DNA of 64,000 bases from Williamsia faeni (GTDB taxonomy: Bacteria; Actinomycetota; Actinomycetes; Mycobacteriales; Mycobacteriaceae). The notes beneath the pieces are model-generated. The model was given only the letters and a program-made list of their open reading frames with translations. It ran no database searches and had not been told where the DNA came from. The translations under genes were made by a program, and so were the position numbers. The stretch is from positions 713,099 to 777,098 of the forward strand of contig QJJF01000001.1 in assembly GCA_003202005.1 (NCBI GenBank), read 5' to 3'. This document shows positions 44,518-52,441 of this stretch, one piece after another; within the stretch, counting starts at the first letter, position 1, and each line of letters opens with the position of its first letter.

Positions 44518-44726
44518 GCAATGTCCCCTTGGTGTCACTCGGACGCCCGGATATCCCCAACTTGCGCCGGGAACGATGACCGGCACCAGAATGCCCAACA
44601 TACGTCAGAGCACAACCAATCACCACCGAGTTCCCCGATGGCGACGATGTCGATCGTCAGTCGCCTACTGACCTTCGAAATCCACAGCAAAACTGCCGTG
44701 GTCACCGACGATATCGGCCGCTCACC

Positions 44727-45578
44727 TCAGCGGGACAAGAAGTCGAGGACCGCGCCCTCGAAGGCCTTTTTGGCCTCGATCATCACCCAGTGCCCACATT
44801 TGGGGAACACATGTAGTTCGGCGTCGGGTATCAGTCGCATCGGGACCATGGCCATGTCCGGCGGGCTGACGCGGTCGTCGCGACCCCAGGTCAGCAAAGT
44901 CGGACAGCTCACCTTGTGCATCATCGACCAGTACGGCGGGGTGTCGGAGGCCGCCATGAACTGCTGCTGCATCTCGAATGCGGCCGAGCCGTACATCATC
45001 TGAGCGGTTTCCTGCGCGTCCGGGTTGATCGCCGCCTCCCAGCGCTCTTCGATCAATTCGTCGGTGATCAGGTCGCGGTTGTAGACCATCCCGGTCAGCC
45101 AACGGATCAGCTTTTCACGGTCCGGGGCATCGGTGAACTCCTGGAGCAACCGCAGCCCTTCACTCGGGCTCGGACTGAAGACGTTGGGCCCGACACCGCC
45201 GATGGTGACCAGCTTGCTCACCCGGTCGGGCTTCTTGATCGCCAGGTTGACGCCCACCACGCCGCCCATCGAGTTGCCGATGATCGGCGCAGACTCGATA
45301 CCGAGGCCATCCATGAAGCGGATCACCGACGAACCGGCGGTCAGAACCGGATGCCCCTTGACCGGATCACTGACCCCGAATCCCGGGAACTCCAGGACGT
45401 AGCAATGGTGGCTTTCGGCAAAGACACCGATGTTGCCCCGATAGTTACGCCAACCGGTCACGCCCGGACCCGAGCCGTGGAGCAGGATCAGGGGCGGTCC
45501 GGAGCCCGCCTCGTGATAGCGCAGCACCCCGTTGTCGGTCTGCAGTTCTCGCTTGCTGTTCTCATACGTCACGTCCAC
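44727..45578 (-). CDS. Alpha/beta hydrolase of the meta-cleavage product (BphD/HsaD) type
   Basis: A 283-residue alpha/beta hydrolase. The oxyanion region LLHGSGPGVTGWRNYRGNI is the C-C-bond hydrolase signature. The triad is Ser103 (IGNSMGG), an Asp of GRDDRVSP (234/235) and His263 (CGHWVMIE). BphD/HsaD-type enzymes split 2-hydroxy-6-oxo-dienoates from ring fission of aromatics or steroids; relatives can also be esterases. It lies 27 bases after the TetR stop, last in the ABC-transporter operon. A perfect KstR-type motif sits 11 bases before its ATG, hinting at steroid-linked control. No ring-fission dioxygenase lies in the window, so the true substrate is open. Confidence 0.85.
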   Translation of the reverse strand: MDVTYENSKRELQTDNGVLRYHEAGSGPPLILLHGSGPGVTGWRNYRGNIGVFAESHHCYVLEFPGFGVSDPVKGHPVLTAGSSVIRFMDGLGIESAPIIGNSMGGVVGVNLAIKKPDRVSKLVTIGGVGPNVFSPSPSEGLRLLQEFTDAPDREKLIRWLTGMVYNRDLITDELIEERWEAAINPDAQETAQMMYGSAAFEMQQQFMAASDTPPYWSMMHKVSCPTLLTWGRDDRVSPPDMAMVPMRLIPDAELHVFPKCGHWVMIEAKKAFEGAVLDFLSR

Positions 45579-45588
45579 CGAATCAGAC

Positions 45589-45602
45589 TAGAACGTGTTC
45601 CA
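45589..45602. promoter_or_regulatory. KstR-type operator (TAGAACGTGTTCCA)
   Basis: Fits TNNAACNNGTTNNA, the reported binding motif of the cholesterol-catabolism repressor KstR, at every fixed position. It lies between the TetR stop and the hydrolase ATG. The local TetR is an alternative binder. Confidence 0.55.
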
Positions 45603-45605
45603 GTT

Positions 45606-46301
45606 TCATGTGCCGCTTGGGTGGATTTCCGCAGCAGTCGCTGTCAGCGAACGATCGACTGCTTGCAATTGTTCGACGTCGACGGACCGCAACACCGACA
45701 TCGCCGACGACACCGCGAGTTCGCTGGCGGTGTCGATACTGGCGCCGGCGACGATCACTGCACGGTGCGCGACATCGAGGGTCATCCCGATCAGCATCGA
45801 CGCCAGGACGTCGGCGCCCACGCCGACGGTCTGCCCACGAGCGGCGAAGGCGTCGCGGAGGCGTTGCGCGAGTTTGGGTTCCAGAGCCGCCGAGAACTGC
45901 CGTGCGGACTCCCGATGCTGGTCCCGGTTGGTCAGCAACACCCGGAATCCATCCGGATTGCGGCGGGCGTACTCGAACAACACCTCAACCGAGTACCGGG
46001 TGTGGTCGCCGTAGGTCATCTCGTCGCCCTCGTCGTAGGCCTTGAGCTTCCACCGGGTCAGTGTCTTCATCTCCCGGTCGAGAACCGCGTCGACGAGTGC
46101 ATCCCGGGAACCGAAGTGGGCGTACAGGGTCACCCGGGAGGTACCGGCGCGGGCGGCGATCATGTCCATGGTCGCCCGCCCCGCGCCGACATCGGCGATC
46201 ACCGCCAATGCGGCGTCGAGCAGTTCTACGTCTGTCGGCCGGTTCCGGGTACTACGACGGGTTTTGGGTACGGCCGCGGCCGAACGCGGTGTCTTCGACA
46301 C
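45606..46301 (-). CDS. TetR-family regulator of the transporter operon
   Basis: A 231-residue regulator: basic N-terminus, a TetR helix-turn-helix (LLDAALAVIADVGAGRATMD, then AGTSRVTLYAHFGSRDALVDAV) and a C-terminal helical domain. It is placed 35 bases after livF and 27 bases before the hydrolase, on the same strand, so it is expressed with the system it probably controls. Likely targets are the promoter at 51510 with its palindrome 51570-51584, or the motif at 45589. It is not near enough to the KstR family for me to call it KstR. Confidence 0.88.
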   Translation of the reverse strand: MSKTPRSAAAVPKTRRSTRNRPTDVELLDAALAVIADVGAGRATMDMIAARAGTSRVTLYAHFGSRDALVDAVLDREMKTLTRWKLKAYDEGDEMTYGDHTRYSVEVLFEYARRNPDGFRVLLTNRDQHRESARQFSAALEPKLAQRLRDAFAARGQTVGVGADVLASMLIGMTLDVAHRAVIVAGASIDTASELAVSSAMSVLRSVDVEQLQAVDRSLTATAAEIHPSGT

Positions 46302-46336
46302 AATCGGATCCTCCAGCGCGCATTCGCAGTTCGGTG

Positions 46337-47092
46337 TTACTCGGCAGCGGCCGCCACCTCGTCGTTCGGGCCGTCGACGCGACCGAAATACGCAGCTTCG
46401 ACTTTCTCGCGCTGGGCACTGAGTTCGGAGGCAGGACCGGACAATGCCACCCGGCCATGGTGCAGCACGATCGCCGAGTCGGCAATCGCTAGAGCAAGGT
46501 CGATGTGCTGCTCCACCAATACGATCGCCATCTGCTGCTCATCGGCGATGTTGCGCAGGCGCGGCAACAGGTCCTTTACCGCGATCGGTGACAGCCCCAG
46601 ACTGAGTTCGTCGATGAGCAGCACCTTGGGACGCGGCAGCAGGGCTTTGGCCAGTGCCAGCATCTGCTGTTCACCACCAGAGAGATTGCCGCACTTGCGG
46701 CCCCGCAGGCCCCTGAGCTTCGGGAAATACTCGAAGACGACGTCCACATCTGCGCCGCCCTTGCGGTGTGCCAGTCGCAGGTTGTCCGAGACCGACAGCT
46801 TGTGGAACACACCACGGTTGTCCGGGACCAGAGTGATGCCGCGCCGGGCATTGCGCTCGACTCGCTTGTCCAGCGGTTCACCGAGGGCCGTGATACTCCC
46901 CGACATCACCGGAATAGCACCCACCGCCGCCAACATCGTGGTCGTCTTCCCGGCCCCGTTGGGACCGAGCAGTGCCAGGATCTCCCCGGCGTGGACTTTG
47001 GCGTCGAGATCGCGGACGGCGGGCACCCCGCCGTACCCGACGGTAAGCCCCTCGATGACCAGGACCGGCGCTGTCGCAACAACTGTGCTCAT
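46337..47092 (-). CDS. livF: Branched-chain amino acid-type ABC transporter ATPase (LivF)
   Basis: A 251-residue ATPase: Walker A LLGPNGAGKTT, the LivF-type LVPDNRGVFHKLSVSDNLRLA, signature NLSGGEQQMLALAKAL, Walker B LLIDELSLGLSP and the switch His in LVEQHIDLAL. The absence of the insert seen in LivG and the EQH switch identify LivF. It overlaps livG by 4 bases. Substrates of HAAT-family importers range from branched-chain amino acids to aromatic acids and amides; the hydrolase in the operon suggests the latter. Confidence 0.94.
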   Translation of the reverse strand: MSTVVATAPVLVIEGLTVGYGGVPAVRDLDAKVHAGEILALLGPNGAGKTTTMLAAVGAIPVMSGSITALGEPLDKRVERNARRGITLVPDNRGVFHKLSVSDNLRLAHRKGGADVDVVFEYFPKLRGLRGRKCGNLSGGEQQMLALAKALLPRPKVLLIDELSLGLSPIAVKDLLPRLRNIADEQQMAIVLVEQHIDLALAIADSAIVLHHGRVALSGPASELSAQREKVEAAYFGRVDGPNDEVAAAAE

Positions 47093-47913
47093 CCGAGGTT
47101 CCCTTTCTGCAGTCCCACGCCGGGGGCGATGTCGAGTTCGACGTCGGCTTCCTCGACCTCGGCGCTGCCGAGATATGCCGAGATGACGGCGGGATCGTTA
47201 CGGATGTCTTCGGGTTTGCCGGACGCGATGACCTTGCCGAAATCGAGGACGTATAGGCGATCGCACACCTCGAGAACCAATGACATGTCGTGATCGATCA
47301 GAAGCACGCCGATCCCGCTGCCCGAGATCCGCCGCAGTTCGTCACCAAATGCCTTGCTCTCGTGGGTGTCGAGTCCGGCCGCCGGTTCGTCGAGCAATAC
47401 CAGGCGGGTACCCCCGACGAGCGCGCGGGCGACGCCCACCATCTTCTGCTGGCCCAGCGTCAGTTCGCCCGGCCGCCGATCTGCGACATCGGTGAGCCCA
47501 ACGATCGCCAGCGCCTCCCCGATGGTCTTCGCGGGCGGTTTCGACCCGGTGAACACATCGGCGACCAAAGCCTTCAAACCCGGACGTTGTACTGCGACAG
47601 CGAGGTTTTCGGCCACGGTCAGGTCGACGAACAATTCGCCGGCCTGCCACGTACGCGCCATTCCGGCGCTGCGCCGGCGATGTGAACTCTGCTTCTCGAT
47701 GTTGGACCCGGACAACAGGACTTCGCCGGTCGCCCTGGTGAACCCGGTGACGGCGTCGACAAACGTCGTCTTCCCGGCGCCGTTGGGCCCGATCAGTCCG
47801 ACGATCTCGCCGGCCTCGACCGACAGGGTGATGTTGTCGTTGGCGACCACACCGCCGTATCGCACCGAGAGATCACGTGCCTGAAGTAGCGAGGTGGTGG
47901 ATTCATCCGACAT
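47089..47913 (-). CDS. livG: Branched-chain amino acid-type ABC transporter ATPase (LivG)
   Basis: A 274-residue ATPase: Walker A LIGPNGAGKTTFVDAVTGF, the LivG-type MARTWQAGELFVDLTVAENLAVA, signature ELTLGQQKMVGVARAL (Thr-Leu-Gly-Gln instead of LSGGQ), Walker B LVLLDEPAAGLD and LLIDHDMSLV. The altered signature motif is worth noting but is found in other LivG proteins. I start it at ATG 47913, inside the last codons of the permease gene (overlap 11 bases), so coupling is likely. Confidence 0.93.
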   Translation of the reverse strand: MSDESTTSLLQARDLSVRYGGVVANDNITLSVEAGEIVGLIGPNGAGKTTFVDAVTGFTRATGEVLLSGSNIEKQSSHRRRSAGMARTWQAGELFVDLTVAENLAVAVQRPGLKALVADVFTGSKPPAKTIGEALAIVGLTDVADRRPGELTLGQQKMVGVARALVGGTRLVLLDEPAAGLDTHESKAFGDELRRISGSGIGVLLIDHDMSLVLEVCDRLYVLDFGKVIASGKPEDIRNDPAVISAYLGSAEVEEADVELDIAPGVGLQKGNLG

Positions 47914-49924
47914 GAGAACTCGCTTTCGGTTCGGAGTTGTTGTTCGGCGGTGGTGGTGGCGGCGAAGATTCCGTCGCCGGCGATGTGCCGAACCTGGCCT
48001 TGATGTGTGCCACGGACTCCTGGACGGCACCGACGAGCCCGACAGGGTTGAGGACGGCCATCAGCAGCAGGCCACCGGCCGCGATCAGTTGGTAGTACTG
48101 CCCGAGATCGAGTGTCTGGGTGAGGAATACGTATCCCACGCCGAGCGGTCCGATGATGCCGGCGATGAATGCGCCCCACACCGACGTGATGCCGCCGACG
48201 TAGGTCATCGCCAGCAAGACCAGCCCGACCACCACGGTGAATGACGCCGCCGACAGTTGTCCACGGCTGTACCCGATGAGGCAACCACCAACGCCGGCCA
48301 GGAATGCCGATAATGCGAAGCCCAGCAATTTGGTTGCCGCGACGTTGATCCCGACCGAGGCCGCCGCGCGTTCGTTGGACCGGACCGCCAGAAACGCCCG
48401 GCCGGTGGATCCGGCCATGAACCGCATCACGATCAGCGTCAGGACGCCGACGACCACCAGCACCATCATCGAGAATGCGAACGTGGTCAGTTCCGTTCCC
48501 TGCCGTACCGACAGGTCCCAGCCGAGCAGCTTCGGATCCTTGATCAGGTTGCCCTCGAACGGTGTGATGGACGGATTGTTGAACAGGAAGCTCTGAATGG
48601 CCAGGGCTGCAGCCAAAGTCACCACCGCGAGCTGTGCACCCCGGATCCTCAGAGCCGGGATACCCACGACCACACCGACCGCGGTGGCGAACAGCGCCGA
48701 GATCAAGATGCTGAACGGGAACGGCACACCCCAGTTGGTGGTCACCTTCGACAACGCGAAGCCGGCGGTACCGGCAAACGCCATACTCGCCAGCGAGATC
48801 TGTCCCAGATAGCCGGTGAGCAAAACGAGAGACAATGCGATGAGCGACAGGATCATTGAGGTCACGATCCCGAAACGCCAACTGCCGGAGGTCAACAGGA
48901 CGGCGATCACCACTGCGGCGATCACCGCGATAACCGGGATCGGCCGAATTCGGGGAATCGTCACCGCCGGCATCTTTGCCTCACCCAGCGAGCCGCGAGA
49001 CGGGATCTTCCCACCGAGAAGGAACAGTGCGACCACCACGATGACGAAAGGAACAGCGTCACCCACACCGGTCTGCGCCCAGCTCGGCCACCAGTCGAGC
49101 GTGCTCGCCCACAGGATTACGGCCTGGAACGATCCCAGTACAAGGCCTGCGGCACAGGCGATCCCGAAGGACGTGAGCCGGCCGACCAGAGCCACCGCCA
49201 GCGCCGGGATGATGTAGAACGTGTAGCTCGCCGAGTCCAGGCCGATGGTGTACGCCCCGAGGACGACGATCAAACCCGATGCCGCACCGGTCATCACCCA
49301 GACGATCGCGGCAAGCCGGTCCGGGGAGAACCCCGCCAGCCGCGCGGCGAGTTCATCCTCCGAGCCGGCCCTCGTGGCGACACCGAGTGTGGTCAGCCGG
49401 AAGTAGGCCCAGAACAGCGCCGAGATGACGATCGCGGTGGCCGCCAGCAGCAGGTCACTGACGTTGATGACCGCACCGGCGAGTTCAAATGTCTTCTCCG
49501 GCAATACCGGCAGCGCCGTCAGCGAATCGGTTTCGAATCGTAGGGTCACCAGCGCCTGGATGAAGAGCATCAGACCGACAGATGCGACCACTTGTGCCAG
49601 CGCGGGGGCGCGCCGGAGTGGCCGGAAGATCAGAAGATGGGCCAACAGGCCCCAGATGGCCGCGGTGGCAACACCGATGATGATCGCCGGGATCATCGCC
49701 GTCGGATCATCCTCGCTGCCCAGCGAGATCTTGCCGATCGGCAGCACAAAGGTGCCATCGGTGCGCAGTGCGGCAACGACATACACCGCCCACAGGGCTA
49801 TGGATCCCTGCGCGAAGTTGATGACCCCGGTCGCGGCGTAGATACCGACGAGAGACGATGCGAACACCGAATAGATCGCTCCGACAGACAGACCGAGGAA
49901 AACGAACTGAATAAATTGACTCAT
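47903..49924 (-). CDS. Fused LivH-LivM permease
   Basis: A 673-residue membrane protein that carries both permease halves of a Liv-type importer. The N-terminal half (to about 320) is LivH-like (FIQFVFLGLSVGAIYSVFASSLVGIYAATGVINFAQG). After a loop with KIPSRGSLGEAKM the second half is LivM-like (LLTGYLGQISLASMAFAGTAGFALS, a conserved LivM element, and the coupling loop AVRSNERAAASVGINVAATKLLGF). About 16-17 TMs in all. The fusion ensures a 1:1 ratio of the halves. It lies 136 bases after the binding protein, behind a hairpin. Confidence 0.92.
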   Translation of the reverse strand: MSQFIQFVFLGLSVGAIYSVFASSLVGIYAATGVINFAQGSIALWAVYVVAALRTDGTFVLPIGKISLGSEDDPTAMIPAIIIGVATAAIWGLLAHLLIFRPLRRAPALAQVVASVGLMLFIQALVTLRFETDSLTALPVLPEKTFELAGAVINVSDLLLAATAIVISALFWAYFRLTTLGVATRAGSEDELAARLAGFSPDRLAAIVWVMTGAASGLIVVLGAYTIGLDSASYTFYIIPALAVALVGRLTSFGIACAAGLVLGSFQAVILWASTLDWWPSWAQTGVGDAVPFVIVVVALFLLGGKIPSRGSLGEAKMPAVTIPRIRPIPVIAVIAAVVIAVLLTSGSWRFGIVTSMILSLIALSLVLLTGYLGQISLASMAFAGTAGFALSKVTTNWGVPFPFSILISALFATAVGVVVGIPALRIRGAQLAVVTLAAALAIQSFLFNNPSITPFEGNLIKDPKLLGWDLSVRQGTELTTFAFSMMVLVVVGVLTLIVMRFMAGSTGRAFLAVRSNERAAASVGINVAATKLLGFALSAFLAGVGGCLIGYSRGQLSAASFTVVVGLVLLAMTYVGGITSVWGAFIAGIIGPLGVGYVFLTQTLDLGQYYQLIAAGGLLLMAVLNPVGLVGAVQESVAHIKARFGTSPATESSPPPPPPNNNSEPKASSHVG

Positions 49925-49989
49925 GAGACCGTGGTCACCTCACTCCCCTTATGGACTCGGATGCCCCTGACACTATGTGCGCGGGGTCA

Positions 49990-50037
49990 ATTCGGGGGTG
50001 TACCGCACGACTGCTGTCGCGCAGCACACCCCCGAAT
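49990..50037. promoter_or_regulatory. Intercistronic hairpin between livK-like and permease genes
   Basis: Perfect 12-bp arms ATTCGGGGGTGT (49990-50001) and its complement (50026-50037) around a 24-base loop. Without a T-run on the minus strand it is better read as an RNA stabiliser or partial terminator that raises the amount of binding protein relative to permease. Confidence 0.55.
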
Positions 50038-50060
50038 CTGTAGTGCGTGTCTCTCCGCTA

Positions 50061-51323
50061 CTAGCTGGCACCCGGAATCATGGCCAGCACCTGTGGGGCC
50101 GGCTGGATCAGACCGCCACCGATCGGCGCAGTCTTCTTGTCCGCGGTCACCTCGAAGACGAACATCTCCGTGGTGCAGTTGGGGCTTGTCGCCTTACCGC
50201 ACCCGAGCACCGGTCCCAGCCAGCTCTGGTAGCCGTTGACGGCCTTCAGCGCGGCCAGCACGGTCGGTCCGGTGACCTCGGCCGGAGCCGCTGCACCCAG
50301 TGTTCTGGCGAAGTCGACGAAGGTGGCGAAGGTGCCATAGGCGTAAAAGCCTCCGTTGCCACCCTCATCGTCGACGTATTTGGCTGTGATATCGAGGTTT
50401 TCCTGCATCGCGGGCGGGGCCGCATCCTTGGACGGCGCCAACCAGATCGGCGAGTAGGTCTGCGATCCGACTGCTTGCGCACCCATCGTGTCGATGAACT
50501 CGGTGCACGCTGCCATGAACATGGTGTTCTTGAAGCCGACGCTTTGCAGCGACTGGGCGAGCTTGGTGCAGTTGGCGTCGGTCTGCGAGGTCATCAGGCC
50601 ACCGACATCGGGGTTGGTCGAGTTGATGGTGGACGCCAATGCGGTGTAGTTCGGGTTGGTCGCCGAGTAGTAGACGCTGTTCACGTCGAGCCCGAGCTGT
50701 GCTCCGAGCGGCTTGAGGATGCGATCGAACGTCTGGTGCGCAGAGGCGACATCAACATTCGCGAGGGTCAGCGACGTCTTACCCTGCTGCTTCAGCGACT
50801 GCATGACACCGATGAGGAACGAAGCTTGCGGCGGCCCGAAGTACACCCTGTTGTCCGGTGAGGCGCCGGTGACCGAGTCGAACGGAATCTGCCCGACCAG
50901 TGGGATGTTGGCCGATTTCAGAATGGGCAGGGCCGCACTGGAAGCGGCGTCGTACCCGTCGATGACCGCGACCACGCCGGCCTGGACGAGCTGGTTGGCA
51001 CAACCGATGGTCGATTCCGGGGCCGTGACGTCGACAGCGCAGTTGACGACCTCGAGTGGACGTCCGGCGACGCCGCCGATGGTGTTGTTGATGTAGTTGA
51101 CAGCCGCCTTCTGTCCGGTCTCCACGCCCGGCTGGGTGATCGGCCCTTGCGAAGGATTCAGGAAGCCGACCTTGATCGGCGCACCGGTCGCCTTGGTACC
51201 GCTCTCCGAAGGAGCTGCACTGCTGTCACTGCCGGAGTCGCTGTCGTCGCTACAGGAGACGACGGAAAAGACACACACCGCTGCGATAAATGCAGCCGCC
51301 ATCCGGCCGGTTCTCTTACGCAT
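50061..51323 (-). CDS. Branched-chain amino acid-type substrate-binding lipoprotein (LivK-like)
   Basis: A 420-residue type I periplasmic-binding-protein-like lipoprotein. Lipobox SVVSC (Cys24) is followed by a Ser/Asp/Gly-rich linker (to about 45), then IKVGFLNPSQGPITQPGVETGQKAAVNYIN, the typical start of the Peripla_BP_6 fold, with two lobes to the end (YAYGTFATFVDFARTL). It would bind the substrate outside the membrane and hand it to the fused permease. First gene of the operon, with a strong promoter upstream. The ligand is not predictable. Confidence 0.93.
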   Translation of the reverse strand: MRKRTGRMAAAFIAAVCVFSVVSCSDDSDSGSDSSAAPSESGTKATGAPIKVGFLNPSQGPITQPGVETGQKAAVNYINNTIGGVAGRPLEVVNCAVDVTAPESTIGCANQLVQAGVVAVIDGYDAASSAALPILKSANIPLVGQIPFDSVTGASPDNRVYFGPPQASFLIGVMQSLKQQGKTSLTLANVDVASAHQTFDRILKPLGAQLGLDVNSVYYSATNPNYTALASTINSTNPDVGGLMTSQTDANCTKLAQSLQSVGFKNTMFMAACTEFIDTMGAQAVGSQTYSPIWLAPSKDAAPPAMQENLDITAKYVDDEGGNGGFYAYGTFATFVDFARTLGAAAPAEVTGPTVLAALKAVNGYQSWLGPVLGCGKATSPNCTTEMFVFEVTADKKTAPIGGGLIQPAPQVLAMIPGAS

Positions 51324-51509
51324 TTACTTGCCTTTCCCGGCGGCTTGTGGTCGCGATGGATATGCGCGGACAACATCGGTCAGCAGCGCTGAGACGATGT
51401 TCGGGCACACACTTGATCCCGGCCAGGCCCTCCGAGTTACACGGGGTTGCAACCGAATAGCGTCTTGCCATCCGTCGTGCCCAATCCGGGTGTGATCTGG
51501 GCCACTCGA

Positions 51510-51539
51510 AAACTAGCCCTTGCCTTACAGCCGTGTCAA
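51510..51539 (-). promoter_or_regulatory. Strong candidate promoter of the ABC-transporter operon
   Basis: Minus strand: TTGACA (51539-51534), an 18-base spacer, TAGTTT (51515-51510). The transcript would carry a leader of about 180 bases before ATG 51323, long enough for further control. Confidence 0.6.
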
Positions 51540-51569
51540 GGTGCAGTTCGGGGCACTTTTCAATGGTGC

Positions 51570-51584
51570 ATTCCGGCCCGGAAT
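51570..51584. promoter_or_regulatory. 15-bp perfect palindrome upstream of the livK promoter
   Basis: ATTCCGG-C-CCGGAAT, 31 bases upstream of the -35. Possible operator for the operon's TetR or an activator. Confidence 0.4.
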
Positions 51585-51790
51585 CGTCAGTCGAATGCAT
51601 AGAATGCCGAGGTCAAAGCGCGTCTACCGACCGTTTTTATTAATTCGCTTTGCACACTAACCGTCGTAGGTCCAAGGGCCTACGCGAGTGAGCCAGACGG
51701 TCACATACCGCCCCCGGAATGAACCTGATGTCTGACTTGGCGTCTATATTTTGACAACAAGGTGCGTCAGACAAAGAACAGCGGAGTTGC

Positions 51791-52441
51791 GTGGGTGTGA
51801 AGCGGATAGGCGTGGTGGAGGACCACTCGTCGGTTGTGTTGGGCCTGAAGGCCATGCTGGCCGATCATCCCGGATTGGTGGTGGCGGCGGCCACCCCGAC
51901 CGTGGCCGAACTTCTCGCCCTACGCACCGAATTGGATCTGGTCCTACTGGACCTTCGTCTGTCGGACGGATCATCGCCGACCTCCAATGTCGACGAACTC
52001 CGCGCCGCCGGCCTACAGGCACTCGTCTTCACCGGCGCCGAGAACCCCTACCTCGTTCGTCTTGCCGCGAAAGCCGGTGTGCTGGGCGTGGTTCGGAAGA
52101 CCGAGCGCACCGAGGTGGTCGTCGCGGCGATCGCCGCCGCCGCCGACGGACGCCAGGTGGTGACCACCGAGTGGGCGGCTGCGATCGACGGCGACCCGGG
52201 GCTCCCCGATGTCGGTCTGAGTCCTCGTCAGCGCGACGTCCTGAGCCTGTACGCCTCCGGCGAGAAGGCCGATCGCGTCGCCCGGTTGACCGGTCTGACG
52301 CCGCATACGGTGAACGACTATCTGGCGCGTATCCGTGCCAAATACGCCGACGCCGGCCGCCCGGCCGGAACCAAGATCGAGCTGTACAAGCGTGCCGTGG
52401 AGGACGGGCTTCTTCCCATGCCCGAGGCACCGGAGCTATGA
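51791..52441 (+). CDS. NarL/LuxR-type response regulator
   Basis: A 216-residue regulator. The receiver has IGVVEDHSSV, phospho-Asp in LVLLDLRLSDGSS and a Lys in GVVRKTERTE at the usual switch position. The output domain is LuxR-type: LSPRQRDVLSLYASGEKADRVARLTGLTPHTVNDYLARIRAKY. The GTG at 51791 has GGAG five bases ahead; GTG 51797 is an alternative. The stop overlaps the kinase ATG by 4 bases, so the pair is coupled. The position on the far side of the livK control region leaves open whether it also acts there. Confidence 0.92.
   Translation: MGVKRIGVVEDHSSVVLGLKAMLADHPGLVVAAATPTVAELLALRTELDLVLLDLRLSDGSSPTSNVDELRAAGLQALVFTGAENPYLVRLAAKAGVLGVVRKTERTEVVVAAIAAAADGRQVVTTEWAAAIDGDPGLPDVGLSPRQRDVLSLYASGEKADRVARLTGLTPHTVNDYLARIRAKYADAGRPAGTKIELYKRAVEDGLLPMPEAPEL

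Larger units (their letters stand above)
51324..51790. other. 467-base divergent control region without genes
   Basis: Lies between the livK-like gene and the response regulator. It contains the livK promoter (51510-51539) and a 15-bp palindrome upstream of it. There is an AT-rich patch around 51632-51650, a small inverted repeat CGTAGG-N8-CCTACG (51665-51684), and TATATT (51745-51750) directly followed by TTGACA (51751-51756) before the regulator GTG at 51791. No small gene with a ribosome site was seen. Confidence 0.6.

Noticed and set aside
44916-47186. 756-codon open frame on the plus strand
   Set aside because: Runs across three convincing minus-strand genes (hydrolase, TetR, livF) and has no recognisable motif or ribosome site.
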